DNA of 16,589 nt, taken from the NCBI GenBank assembly GCA_024762915.1, contig JANTGL010000022.1, forward strand, positions 1 to 16,589. The letters are read 5' to 3'. The DNA comes from Bacteroidales bacterium (GTDB lineage: Bacteria > Bacteroidota > Bacteroidia > Bacteroidales > JAADGE01). Numbering within the stretch: the stretch's first letter is position 1; each line of letters begins with the position of its first letter. Below the pieces are notes generated by a model. It saw only the letters and a list, made by a program, of their open reading frames with translations. It was not told where the DNA came from and did not search any database. Made by a program: the position numbers and the translations under genes. This document shows positions 5,474 to 13,114 of this stretch, piece after piece.

Positions 5474-7405
5474 CTTTTTATTGCCAATCTTATTAAATGT
5501 TTTATAAATTGTATAAAAATCATCGGTCAAATGATAATCACGAGCATAACGGAAGTTAATCTTTGTTATCTCATCCAAATCAAAAACAGGGTAATTTACA
5601 GGATTTAAAATTCCGGGTTTCAATTTAGGAAGCAACTTATTTTTCTCTGATTCAATATAGCCGACCCAGGTATTTTTACCCTTTAAAACAGTTAAAATAT
5701 TTTTAAAATAGTTTCGTTTTTCGTCAATCATTAAAATTAATATCGGGAAGAATAAAATAAGCCCGCATGAAAAAAATATGTCAAACACCCTTTTTTGAAT
5801 TTTTACAGATTTTTCATTTAAAACAAAATGTTCCGTAATATCCATTTCATACGAAACGATAATATTATGACTGCCTATAACAAAGCCTCTGTTCGGATAG
5901 GCAATTTGAACTTCCGTATTTAAATTTTCCTTATTGACAATCAGCGAAATCAGTTCTTTAAATGTTAAATTATTAACTGCTAATATCAGATGCGAAATTT
6001 GTTCATCCTTAATTTTGTCCGCAATTAATTCTTGTTTTTCAACTCGAATTGAATAAAAATGATTTTCAAAATACGGTAACAGATTTTTTTCAATTTTCTG
6101 TTCTTCCGGTTCAGTTGAAAAAAATAAAATTTTCATTTCTTTTTTATTTCGAAAAGAAAAACTGTGAAATTTAAAGACCGTATAGATTGCTCTGATTAAC
6201 CAAGAGAAAAACATTGCCCAAGCAGTTCCTGCCAGTAACAGTAATCGTGAATATCTGTATGCTTCATTAAGTAAAGAATAAATTATCAAAATAATCAAAG
6301 CTCCGGATAAGATTCCTTTAAAAAGTCGTTTAGAGTCAATCGGATTTCGATAACCCTTTGCCAACATGATTGATAAAATCCATACGGCAATATATGAAGG
6401 AACCGCATATTGCATATATTCCGGCGGATAATGATTGATGTGATGAAATTTATAATTTTCCCATAACGGTTTTAAGAAATAAAATCCCGAATAAAAAATA
6501 AAAACATCCGTAATCGGTAAAAAAGCCGTTTTAAACAGTCTTTTGATAATCGATAATCCGGCTCTGAAAATAATGGCTGATTTTATTAAAAAGGAAAATA
6601 ATAATGCATTCTTCCCCGAGAAATGTTTTTTTGCAAAAATTATCATTGCATTATAAAACATAAAGACATAATTTAAACTGCCTTTTTTTGTACTTTCACC
6701 CTTATAATGAATGATATTAACTGCAGGATAATAATAGTTTTCAAAACCGCTTTCAGCTATCCGGTATGATAAGTCGATATCTTCGCCGTACATAAAAAAT
6801 GTTTCATCCAACAAACCGGCTTTATCCAAAGCTGTTTTTCTTAAAAGCATAAAAGCTCCGGGCAAAACATCAATTTTATTTATCTCATTATCATCAAGGT
6901 AAGTTAAATGATATTTTCCGAAACGTTTTGATTTAGGAAATAACTTTGATAAACCGAAAATTTTATAAAACGAAACAGCCGGTGACGGAAAAGCTCTTTT
7001 GGATTCGGGCAAAAAAATGCCTTCTCCGTTATTCATTTTAACACCTATTCCCCCGGCATCCTGATTTTTATCGGCAAAATCAAGCGTTTTAATAAATGTA
7101 TCTTCGGGAATAATTGTATCGGGATTCAGTAACAATACATATTCAGCTTTTGATTGCCTGATTGCCTGATTGTTAGCAGAGGAAAATCCGACATTCTTTT
7201 CATTTTCAATGAGAATAACTTCGGGAAAATTATCTTTGATATAGGCGCAAGAATTATCTTTTGAATTATTATCAACAACAAAAATTTCAATTAAATTCTG
7301 TCCGTAAATTTTTTCATATGTCTTGCGTGCCTCGTCAACACTTAAAAGACATTGTGTTAAAAAGTATTTTACATTATAATTAACAATTACAACAGAAAGT
7401 TTCAT
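5468..7405 (-). CDS. GT2 glycosyltransferase fused to a membrane region and a sugar-transferase-like C-terminal domain
   Basis: Starting at the ATG at 7405 the protein has 645 residues; this start begins the GT2 fold directly (MKLSVVIVNYN) and lies about 21 nt after the predicted transcription start. Residues 1-235 form a GT-A GT2 domain with VVDNNS (43-48), NVGFSSANN (71-79), LNPDT (93-97, nucleotide-sugar/metal site) and MYGEDIDLS (205-213, catalytic base region), the rhamnosyltransferase-like type. Hydrophobic segments follow around 265-310, 335-350, 365-380 and 388-410. Residues 424-530 look like the Rossmann-type domain of WcaJ/WbaP proteins. Residues 538-645 resemble the polyprenyl-phosphate sugar transferase domain (KRVFDIFFS, VLKGKNTWVGY, LKPGIL), but its middle part is missing. 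It probably adds a sugar to a surface glycan precursor at the inner membrane; donor and acceptor are unknown. Confidence 0.85.
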   Translation of the reverse strand: MKLSVVIVNYNVKYFLTQCLLSVDEARKTYEKIYGQNLIEIFVVDNNSKDNSCAYIKDNFPEVILIENEKNVGFSSANNQAIRQSKAEYVLLLNPDTIIPEDTFIKTLDFADKNQDAGGIGVKMNNGEGIFLPESKRAFPSPAVSFYKIFGLSKLFPKSKRFGKYHLTYLDDNEINKIDVLPGAFMLLRKTALDKAGLLDETFFMYGEDIDLSYRIAESGFENYYYPAVNIIHYKGESTKKGSLNYVFMFYNAMIIFAKKHFSGKNALLFSFLIKSAIIFRAGLSIIKRLFKTAFLPITDVFIFYSGFYFLKPLWENYKFHHINHYPPEYMQYAVPSYIAVWILSIMLAKGYRNPIDSKRLFKGILSGALIILIIYSLLNEAYRYSRLLLLAGTAWAMFFSWLIRAIYTVFKFHSFSFRNKKEMKILFFSTEPEEQKIEKNLLPYFENHFYSIRVEKQELIADKIKDEQISHLILAVNNLTFKELISLIVNKENLNTEVQIAYPNRGFVIGSHNIIVSYEMDITEHFVLNEKSVKIQKRVFDIFFSCGLILFFPILILMIDEKRNYFKNILTVLKGKNTWVGYIESEKNKLLPKLKPGILNPVNYPVFDLDEITKINFRYARDYHLTDDFYTIYKTFNKIGNKKL

Positions 7406-7431
7406 CAATTTTGTTTCTTTTAAATAACCCA

Positions 7432-7463
7432 CAAATCTAAAAAACACTTTTACTCTTTACAAA
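7432..7463 (-). promoter_or_regulatory. Bacteroidota-type promoter of the glycosyltransferase gene
   Basis: The minus strand reads TTTG, 20 nt, then TAGATTTG, a full TAnnTTTG match. Transcription would start near 7426, close to the ATG at 7405. It lies in the spacer after the PLP-enzyme gene, so the glycosyltransferase need not depend on read-through. Confidence 0.65.
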
Positions 7464-7473
7464 TAAAAACAAT

Positions 7474-8391
7474 TTATATTAAACCCAGATATTTATACCT
7501 CGCTAACATCGTTTCGTTTCCGACAATACCGCCGCTGTGAATATACATAATGTCACCTTTTATATTTTTATTATGCTCACTTAATGCTATCAATGTTTTA
7601 GGGTCATACAGAAGTTCAAATTCAATGGTATTTTCTTCCGAAATTTCCTTCCATATATCATAATATTCTTTATACGGTTTTCCGAAAATATATTTCTTTT
7701 CTGTTTCTAAAATTACCGGATAATTTGAAGAATCATCGTCTAAAAGTGCAAATTGTTTTAAAAGATATTCCGAATTTCCGATATTGGGTGTTGTGTAAAC
7801 TTTGAAATTTAAATGCTTTTGAAGATATAAAGCCGTGGTTCCCGTTCCTGACTGAATAAATATTGATAACTTTTTTATGCCATTTTCATCAGCCCACTTG
7901 TGTATTTCATCAGCCATTTTTTCAACACCCTGTTCTGCTTCTTTTTCAGCACCACCCTGCCTTATCAGCAAAGCATCTTTTCCTGATTTATCGTAAGTCT
8001 TTTCAGGGGATGACATCTTTTGAAAAAACTCTTCATAGTTCGGAAGTTCAAAATAATTCATCCCAAATTCTAAGGCATATTTAAAGTTTCCGACCGGATT
8101 TTTTTTCAAAAATAGCGGTAAGGGTTTCAGATAATAATCAAATTGCAAATTTTTAATTTTTGCTAATACAGACAGAGAAAACATTGCATTTGATTGATTG
8201 CCTCCGTATGAAACAATTTTTTTATATGAAGACAAATCCGAATTCAAATAATAATCAAACTTTCGAGCTTTGTTTCCGTTAAAAAAAGGATTAATTAAAT
8301 CATCTCTTTTTAAAAAATACGTCCTGCCTCTGAATGTCATTTCATGAACCGGAGATTCTTTTAGTTTCGAGTCAATATAATCCATAAGCAT
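7474..8391 (-). CDS. PLP-dependent enzyme of the ACC deaminase / D-cysteine desulfhydrase family
   Basis: Starting from the ATG at 8391, 1 nt after the recR stop, the protein has 305 residues; an ATG two codons later is possible, and a TTG at 8418 would overlap recR. It has the tryptophan-synthase-beta-like (fold type II) pattern: LKRDDL (27-32), then NGNKARK (38-44) with the PLP Schiff-base Lys at 41, then SYGGNQSN (61-68), which binds the substrate carboxylate, and IQSGTGTTAL as the PLP phosphate loop. Family members cleave 1-aminocyclopropane-1-carboxylate or D-cysteine. In bacteria without ethylene biology D-cysteine desulfhydrase-like activity is the commoner result, but the sequence alone does not settle the substrate. 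Tight spacing suggests co-transcription with recR. Confidence 0.85.
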   Translation of the reverse strand: MLMDYIDSKLKESPVHEMTFRGRTYFLKRDDLINPFFNGNKARKFDYYLNSDLSSYKKIVSYGGNQSNAMFSLSVLAKIKNLQFDYYLKPLPLFLKKNPVGNFKYALEFGMNYFELPNYEEFFQKMSSPEKTYDKSGKDALLIRQGGAEKEAEQGVEKMADEIHKWADENGIKKLSIFIQSGTGTTALYLQKHLNFKVYTTPNIGNSEYLLKQFALLDDDSSNYPVILETEKKYIFGKPYKEYYDIWKEISEENTIEFELLYDPKTLIALSEHNKNIKGDIMYIHSGGIVGNETMLARYKYLGLI

Positions 8392-8392
8392 T

Positions 8393-9010
8393 TTATTGAA
8401 AAAATTGAATTCTGTCAATAATTGATCGTCCGAGGGTTAGTTCATCAACATATTGTAATTCACTTCCTACCGAAACACCTTTGGCTAAAGTGGTTATTTT
8501 AACCCCTAATCCGGAAACTTTTTTAAACGTATAAAAATTAGTTGTTTCACCTTCGGGCGTTGCATTTAAAGCAAATATAAGCTCTTTTGTAACCGATGAT
8601 TTCAATCTGTCAATCAATGAATCAATTTCTAAATTATCGGGACCAATACCGTCCATAGGAGAGATTAATCCGCCTAACACATGATATAAACCTCGATATT
8701 GTCCTGTTCGTTCAATCGCAATTACATCATTAATATTTTCTACTAAACAAACAGTCTTATTATCTCTTGAACCGTCAGCACAAATTTCACATATTTCATT
8801 ATCAGAGACATTTTTACAAATCTTGCACTTCTTTATATTCTTTCGAAGTTCTATAATCGTTTCACCGAATAAAGTAACATCTTCTTCCGGTTTTTTAAGC
8901 AAATGCAACACCAAACGCAAAGCTGTTTTATTTCCGATACCCGGTAATTTTGAAAATTCTGCAACCGCATTATTTAATAATTTTGAAGAATATTGATTTT
9001 CTTGTAACAT
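8393..9010 (-). CDS. recR: Recombination protein RecR
   Basis: This 205-residue protein has the standard RecR length. It has the helix-hairpin-helix region (KLPGIGNKTALRL), a four-Cys zinc finger (CKICKN...CEIC, Cys in two CxxC pairs), a Toprim domain beginning LVENINDVIAIERTGQYRG and the highly conserved YHVLGGLISPMDGIGP segment. The C-terminal VSGLGVKITTLAKGVSVGSELQYVDE is conserved too and is given here only by its GVSVG-type core. RecR works with RecO and RecF to load RecA on SSB-coated gapped DNA. It sits 38 bp after the LOG-family gene and 1 nt before the PLP-enzyme gene. There is no SD, as for most genes here. The assignment is essentially certain. Confidence 0.97.
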   Translation of the reverse strand: MLQENQYSSKLLNNAVAEFSKLPGIGNKTALRLVLHLLKKPEEDVTLFGETIIELRKNIKKCKICKNVSDNEICEICADGSRDNKTVCLVENINDVIAIERTGQYRGLYHVLGGLISPMDGIGPDNLEIDSLIDRLKSSVTKELIFALNATPEGETTNFYTFKKVSGLGVKITTLAKGVSVGSELQYVDELTLGRSIIDRIQFFQ

Positions 9011-9048
9011 AAATATAATTGAACGTTATAAAGTAAAATTCGAATTTA

Positions 9049-9639
9049 TCAATTAAACGAATCATCGGCAAACCATTTATTAATTTCTTTTTCGGGTTTA
9101 TAATTTTTGATATAATCTAATGCCGCTTCCGGGTTTTCAGTAACAAAATAATATTTACGATAATCTTCCTTCGCAAATTGTTCTTTATAAATGGTTTCAT
9201 AAAATGCAATCAAATTATTATAAAAACCCTTAATATTTATAATTACAACAGGTTTATTATGATATCCCAAATGTTTTAAAGTTAATACTTCCGACAACTC
9301 TTCAAGTGTTCCGAAACCGCCGGGCATGGCAATAAAAGCATCTGCTAAATCTTCTAATTTTGCTTTTCGTGTGTGCATATCCGGTGTAACGATTAATTCA
9401 TCAACAATTTTACAAGCTAAATTGTTATCCTTAATTTTTTGAGGTATTACACCGATTAATTTCCCGTTTTGTTCTTTAACCGTATAAGCAATTTTCCGCA
9501 TTAATCCCACATTTGAACCGCCGAACAATAATACATCATTATTCAAGACAATTTGCTTTCCGAGTAAAACAGCTACATTATAATAAATTTCTTCCAGAGC
9601 ATCACTCGAAGAACAAAAAACACATATATTTTTTTTCAT
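9049..9639 (-). CDS. LOG-family (TIGR00730) nucleoside 5'-monophosphate phosphoribohydrolase
   Basis: I use the ATG at 9639 (MKKNICVFCSSSD), giving 196 residues. A reading from 9678 would start upstream of the likely transcription start because a -7 box lies at 9676-9683. The Rossmann-like LOG fold is shown by VFCSSSD near the N-terminus, LLFGGSNVGLM, the MHTRKAKL catalytic Arg/Lys region and the diagnostic PGGFGTLEE motif. LOG proteins hydrolyse the N-glycosidic bond of cytokinin nucleotides or AMP-like nucleotides to release the base and ribose 5-phosphate; older annotations say 'lysine decarboxylase', which is wrong for this family. In a bacterium like this the role is probably nucleotide salvage or housekeeping. 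It opens the minus-strand run that includes recR. Confidence 0.9.
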   Translation of the reverse strand: MKKNICVFCSSSDALEEIYYNVAVLLGKQIVLNNDVLLFGGSNVGLMRKIAYTVKEQNGKLIGVIPQKIKDNNLACKIVDELIVTPDMHTRKAKLEDLADAFIAMPGGFGTLEELSEVLTLKHLGYHNKPVVIINIKGFYNNLIAFYETIYKEQFAKEDYRKYYFVTENPEAALDYIKNYKPEKEINKWFADDSFN

Positions 9640-9675
9640 TTTAGTTGTAAATCGTATCTTGCAAAAAATTTTCAA

Positions 9676-9683
9676 CAAAAGTA
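9676..9683 (-). promoter_or_regulatory. -7 box (TACTTTTG) upstream of the LOG-family gene
   Basis: A full TAnnTTTG match on the minus strand, placing the transcription start near 9670 and a 31-nt leader before the ATG at 9639. No convincing -33 element is seen at the expected distance. It overlaps the spacer before the divergent plus-strand gene. Confidence 0.45.
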
Positions 9684-9693
9684 AACATTAAAA

Positions 9694-10206
9694 ATGATAA
9701 ATAATAATTCCGGTTTCCCGATAAAATTATTTGTTTTCGGAACTTTGAGAAAAGGCGGACGGTTAGATTATTATACCGACGGCAGTAAATATGCCGGCAA
9801 ATACTATACGGAAGGTCAATTAATGTTGTCGGAAATCGGAAGTGCTTACATCGACTTTGATGTCAAAAATACGGCAACAGTCGGCGAACTTTATTATATG
9901 AACTTTTCCGGTTTACTAAGAATTGACCATCTTGAAAGCACATCCGGAGAATTCCCGAAAGGATATGATTTGGATGTTGCTCCTATTTGGGAATTTAAAG
10001 ACGGAATTAATAACTTTTCAAATAAAAATAAATCATTTGCATTTGTTTATAAAAGACGCAACTCACCTTTAAAAATTCAATCGGGAGATTGGTTACAAAG
10101 ATTAAATCCGCTTGACGAAATTAAACGTTTTTTAAACTCCCAAAATTCCAACGAAGTAAATCCTGAAGATTTAATCGATTATTTACACAAGTATTTAAAA
10201 AAATAA
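9694..10206 (+). CDS. Gamma-glutamylcyclotransferase-fold (GGCT/AIG2-like) protein
   Basis: This 170-residue protein has the GGCT-like start KLFVFGTLRKGGRLDYY (the YGSLxxG-type loop that binds the gamma-glutamyl moiety, with Phe for Tyr). It continues with a beta-barrel segment (VGELYYMNFSGLLRIDHLES), where the Glu in DHLE matches the catalytic acid position, and a GYDLDVAPIW strand. Family members release 5-oxoproline from gamma-glutamyl amines or peptides, but many bacterial members have no assigned substrate. The C-terminal 40 residues (from about 130) are a helical extension. It is divergent from the LOG-family gene and 25 bp upstream of the Nramp-type gene. No SD is present. The fold is confident; activity is presumed. 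Confidence 0.8.
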   Translation: MINNNSGFPIKLFVFGTLRKGGRLDYYTDGSKYAGKYYTEGQLMLSEIGSAYIDFDVKNTATVGELYYMNFSGLLRIDHLESTSGEFPKGYDLDVAPIWEFKDGINNFSNKNKSFAFVYKRRNSPLKIQSGDWLQRLNPLDEIKRFLNSQNSNEVNPEDLIDYLHKYLKK

Positions 10207-10210
10207 AATA

Positions 10211-10218
10211 TATCTTTG
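10211..10218 (+). promoter_or_regulatory. -7 box (TATCTTTG) in front of the Nramp-type gene
   Basis: A perfect TAnnTTTG element lies 14 nt before the ATG at 10232, implying a very short leader. No TTTG/TTG is seen 19-21 nt upstream, so this is a weaker call than the three full promoters on the minus strand. Confidence 0.4.
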
Positions 10219-10231
10219 TGTCTTTTAAAAT

Positions 10232-11623
10232 ATGACTTTAAGAAAGCGCATATTAAGTATTTTATTTTGGTCAGTTGTTTCAGCTGCTTTTATAGGTCCC
10301 GGAACAGTTACTACGGCGACTAAAGCAGGTGTATTTTACAATTTTCAACTCCTGTGGGCTTTGGTTTTTTCTACATTTGCAACTTTACTTTTGCAGGAAG
10401 CCAGTGCAAGGTTGACTATTCGAAGTCAACTGAATTTGGGAGAGGCAATTTCCAAAAAATTTGAAAATACTTCAGGAAGAACACTTATTCTTTTTATTAT
10501 TATTATTGCTATTGTCCTAGGATGTGCTGCTTATGAAGCGGGAAATATTTTAGGAGCTGTTGCCGGTCTGGTATTAATTTTTGATATTCCTTATTATTAT
10601 TTTGTTGCCGGTATCGGTTTACTTGCAACCTTGGTTTTTGCCTTAAATTCTGTTCATACCATTGCAAAAGTAATGGGATTTGTTGTTTTTTTAATGGGCA
10701 TTTCATTTTTCTTTACTTCGGTTTCTTTACATCCTGATTGGGGAGAAGTTCTAAAAGGCAGCGTTGTACCTATTATTCCGGAAGGAACAGGTTCAACACT
10801 TTTAGTCCTTGGTTTGGTGGGAACAACCGTTATTCCCTATGATTTATTTTTAGGTTCGGGTGCATTAGATAAAAAACAGACTATCAATGAAATGCGTTTC
10901 GGATTAGCGTTTGCCGTTATCCTCGGCGGAATAATATCCATGTCGATTATGGGAGTCGGAAATGCTGTTACGGCAGAGATGTCAGAACCCGAAAAAGCAC
11001 ATTTTATTTCAAATCTTAACTTTGATAATGACGGTTATTCGTTGTTAAAAAATTTCTTACAACATAAAATCGGGACATATGCCGTATATATTTTCGGTTT
11101 CGGAATGTTTGCCGCCGGATTTTCTTCGGCAGTAACATCACCACTTGCCTCAGCCATCACGGCAAGAAGTTTATTTTCCAATAAGCAAAATGAAAAAAAA
11201 TGGCATCCTAAAAAACTCTATTTTAAATTGGTTATTGCAGGCGTTGTTATTACGGGTTTAACATTTGGATTTCTGAATATAAAACCAATTCCGGCCATTA
11301 TTATTGCACAAGCATTTAACGGTCTTATTCTTCCCTTAATAGCCGTTTTCTTAATTTCTGTTGTAAATGATCCGGATATTATCGGAGAAAAACATCTCAA
11401 CGGATTTCTTTCTAATATATTAATGAGTATTGTTTTATGGGTTACAATGATTCTGGGATTTACAAATATCTCAAAATCAATCGCTAAAACAATCGGATAT
11501 AATTTAGAAGCAAACGATACAAATTTAATCATTCCGGTTATTATTATTTCGTTTATTTTATCTTTTATTTTTCTGTTCGTAATCTATAAAAGACGCTTTA
11601 AACTTGTAACGCAGCGACTTTAA
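10232..11623 (+). CDS. Nramp-family (SLC11-like) metal ion transporter, non-canonical metal site
   Basis: This is a 463-residue polytopic membrane protein with about 11-12 hydrophobic segments. The first segment aligns with Nramp TM1: IGPGTVTTATKAG (21-33) followed by LLWAL and LLQEASARL, matching IDPGNxAT...LLW...Q..aarLG. TM6 is GTTVIPYDLFLGSG (197-210), matching VMPHNLYLHS. Thus the family fold is clear, but the metal-ligating Asp and Asn of DPGN are Gly22 and Thr25, and Met-Pro-His-Asn is Ile-Pro-Tyr-Asp (201-204). Canonical Nramp proteins import Mn2+/Fe2+ with protons; the substrate here cannot be assumed, so I give no mntH symbol. The 3' end overlaps the convergent methyltransferase-like gene by 26 bp. 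Confidence 0.85.
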   Translation: MTLRKRILSILFWSVVSAAFIGPGTVTTATKAGVFYNFQLLWALVFSTFATLLLQEASARLTIRSQLNLGEAISKKFENTSGRTLILFIIIIAIVLGCAAYEAGNILGAVAGLVLIFDIPYYYFVAGIGLLATLVFALNSVHTIAKVMGFVVFLMGISFFFTSVSLHPDWGEVLKGSVVPIIPEGTGSTLLVLGLVGTTVIPYDLFLGSGALDKKQTINEMRFGLAFAVILGGIISMSIMGVGNAVTAEMSEPEKAHFISNLNFDNDGYSLLKNFLQHKIGTYAVYIFGFGMFAAGFSSAVTSPLASAITARSLFSNKQNEKKWHPKKLYFKLVIAGVVITGLTFGFLNIKPIPAIIIAQAFNGLILPLIAVFLISVVNDPDIIGEKHLNGFLSNILMSIVLWVTMILGFTNISKSIAKTIGYNLEANDTNLIIPVIIISFILSFIFLFVIYKRRFKLVTQRL

Positions 11624-12095
11624 ATTTTACGCTGGTACCTGTATGATAATTTCCTGACAAATCAAAATCCCAAATCCATTCTTTTACAATATTTTCTTTC
11701 GGTAAAACAACAGACAATCGGTTCTGTTCATACATTAGTTTTCCGTCAAAATTAAATTCTTGTTCATAATAATCCGTGATTAAAACTGATTTCCCTTTCG
11801 GAAGCATTTCAAAATGCTTCTTTTCAATCATCTTTCGTATTAAGATTTGTTCTTCTTCAGAAGCTAAATTATACTTTTTAATATACTCAAGGGGAAAATA
11901 TGCTATTTGACTTAATATATTAACCGAAACAACAAAATCCGGTTTAATTTTCTCAATAAACAAATTTTCGGTTTGTTCTTTTAAAAAATAATATAAAGTC
12001 TTGTTTTTATTTTTACCCTTCTTATAACTGAATACAGGTGCCAAAAATCCGGAAACATCAATTGTTAACAGCTCAATATTGGGTTTTTTTTTATT
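11598..12095 (-). pseudogene. C-terminal part of a frameshifted SAM-methyltransferase-like protein
   Basis: This reading frame opens just after a TAA at 12096-12098 and ends at 11598. It has no ATG near its beginning (a TTG exists at 12044), so as it stands it is a headless fragment. Its first residues KKKPNIELLTIDVSGF continue directly from the N-terminal fragment in the next frame. The segment PDFVVSVNILSQIAYFPLEYI resembles the post-beta4 region of class I SAM methyltransferases, where a 'DLVVSxNLLSQL'-like motif occurs. A -1 shift at the A9 run (12084-12092) joins the halves into about 255 residues. It converges on and overlaps the Nramp-type gene by 26 bp. Whether the full protein is made depends on the nature of the frameshift. 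Confidence 0.7.
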
Positions 12096-12364
12096 TTATG
12101 TTCAATTTGTCTCGGATGAATGATATCTGCCAAAATTATTTTCGTAAATTTTTTTGATACCTCTTCAAAAGGAACATCCAGACACCATCCGCTTCCGATT
12201 ATCAAACAAATACCTCCGTCTTTTTCAGTTGCATTTTCAAGAATGAACTTTTTTGTATTATTCAGATGTTCAAACCAATTTTTCTCTTCGTTCAGAAACC
12301 TTGTCATGATTCCCCCATGATCTGAATTTAATCCGAATTTCCTTCGCAATTTACTGATTGTCAT
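12065..12364 (-). pseudogene. N-terminal part of a frameshifted SAM-methyltransferase-like protein
   Basis: This 99-codon frame starts at the ATG at 12364, overlapping the end of the coiled-coil gene by 14 bp. An ATG at 12307 is a possible later start. It contains LRRKFGLNSDHGG, a W..HL..TK helix, the SAM-binding-like glycine motif GGICLIIGSGWCLDVP and the acidic strand ending ADIIHPRQ. It then runs through an A9 tract into a short out-of-frame tail and stops at 12065. The missing second half lies immediately downstream in the -1 frame, so the two are one gene. Function is presumed SAM-dependent methylation of an unknown substrate; family likeness is by motif only. Confidence 0.72.
12083..12089 (-). 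other. A-AAA-AAC slippery heptamer inside the A9 run at the frameshift
   Basis: On the minus strand the codons read AAA AAA AAC, so A AAA AAC lies in the exact phase for -1 tandem slippage. After slippage the next codon is CCC, entering the frame of the C-terminal half. The two frames are both open only between about 12068 and 12095, and the A9 run (12084-12092) is the only homopolymer there. No clear SD-like stimulator upstream or strong stem downstream is seen. Confidence 0.6.
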
Positions 12365-13073
12365 CTTCTTCCCTTTTATTTATCGCATCTTTTAATTTAC
12401 TTATTTCTTTTCGCAGAATTTCGGTATCCGAAGTCTCAACATCCTCTTCAAATTCAGAACTTATTTTATGTAAATATTCAGTAACTTCTTTTTGAACAGA
12501 CAGGTCTTCTTCTATTTCACTGATTTCATCTTGAATAATTTTAAAATGCTCTGATTCTTCGTATATAAGATTCAAATCTTCATTATTTTCAAGTACGGTA
12601 TTTAATTTCCCTTTATATTTTTTTATCGCTTTTATATATTCGTCTTTATTTTTCAGCATTAATGTTTTATGAATTGTATTTTCTACTTTTTTCAATAAAC
12701 TTTCATACCTTAATAATAAGGAGTTTAAAAAATGCATTTTTGATTCACATAATTTAATTTGTTGAAAATATTCATTTAATAAATCATCAGTTTTTGTCAG
12801 TACTGAAGAATCTATGTTAATATTTTCCGGATGCTTCCTGATTTCCGATAAAAAATTCAATTCATCGTACCAATATTCTGAAGGCACAAAATAAATATCT
12901 GCAATTAATTTATTTGTAATGGTTTTAAATTCAAATATTTTATTTTTTTCGGATTTTAAATCATTTTTACAAACTTTAATTGCAGATAATATTTTTTCTT
13001 TCATTGATTCCGAGGCACTTAAGTCATTATGTTTCGATTTTTTATTTCTAAAAATGAAGTTAAAAAGGTTCAT
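12351..13073 (-). CDS. Coiled-coil-rich protein of unknown function
   Basis: I do not recognise this 240-residue protein. It is hydrophilic and almost wholly helical in character: Lys/Glu/Leu/Ile-rich heptad-like stretches run from about 20-60, 85-150 and 165-235, with one aromatic patch (FVPSEYWYDELNFL, about 62-75) that may be a binding site or turn. The N-terminus (MNLFNFIFRNKKSK) is short, hydrophobic then basic, and might touch a membrane but is not a signal peptide. It overlaps the methyltransferase-like gene by 14 bp, so the two are probably translated together. A -7 box (TAGCTTTG) lies at 13115-13122. There is no SD. It could be a scaffold or partner of the downstream enzyme; this is inference from gene order only. 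Confidence 0.72.
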   Translation of the reverse strand: MNLFNFIFRNKKSKHNDLSASESMKEKILSAIKVCKNDLKSEKNKIFEFKTITNKLIADIYFVPSEYWYDELNFLSEIRKHPENINIDSSVLTKTDDLLNEYFQQIKLCESKMHFLNSLLLRYESLLKKVENTIHKTLMLKNKDEYIKAIKKYKGKLNTVLENNEDLNLIYEESEHFKIIQDEISEIEEDLSVQKEVTEYLHKISSEFEEDVETSDTEILRKEISKLKDAINKREEDDNQ

Positions 13074-13114
13074 CGGGAATATGATTTCAGTTGAAAACTT
13101 TTGCTAAGATACAA

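Noticed and set aside
5413..5523. N-terminal extension of the PorE-like protein by 37 residues
   Set aside because: It would overlap the glycosyltransferase gene, lie upstream of the predicted transcription start and bury the signal peptide.
9036..9047. 12-bp palindrome AAATTCGAATTT between the LOG-family gene and recR
   Set aside because: It is too short and AT-rich for a terminator and no U tract follows; it is probably chance.
9640..9678. Longer start for the LOG-family gene
   Set aside because: The extension overlaps the -7 box at 9676-9683, and the family fold begins directly at the ATG at 9639.
10491..10512. TTA-type microsatellite inside the Nramp-type gene
   Set aside because: It simply encodes an Ile-rich membrane helix; the frame is intact and no slippage effect is visible.
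11612..11634. CAGCG/CGCTG stem as a bidirectional terminator between convergent genes
   Set aside because: Only 5 bp of stem around a 13-nt loop and no U tract; not strong enough to call.
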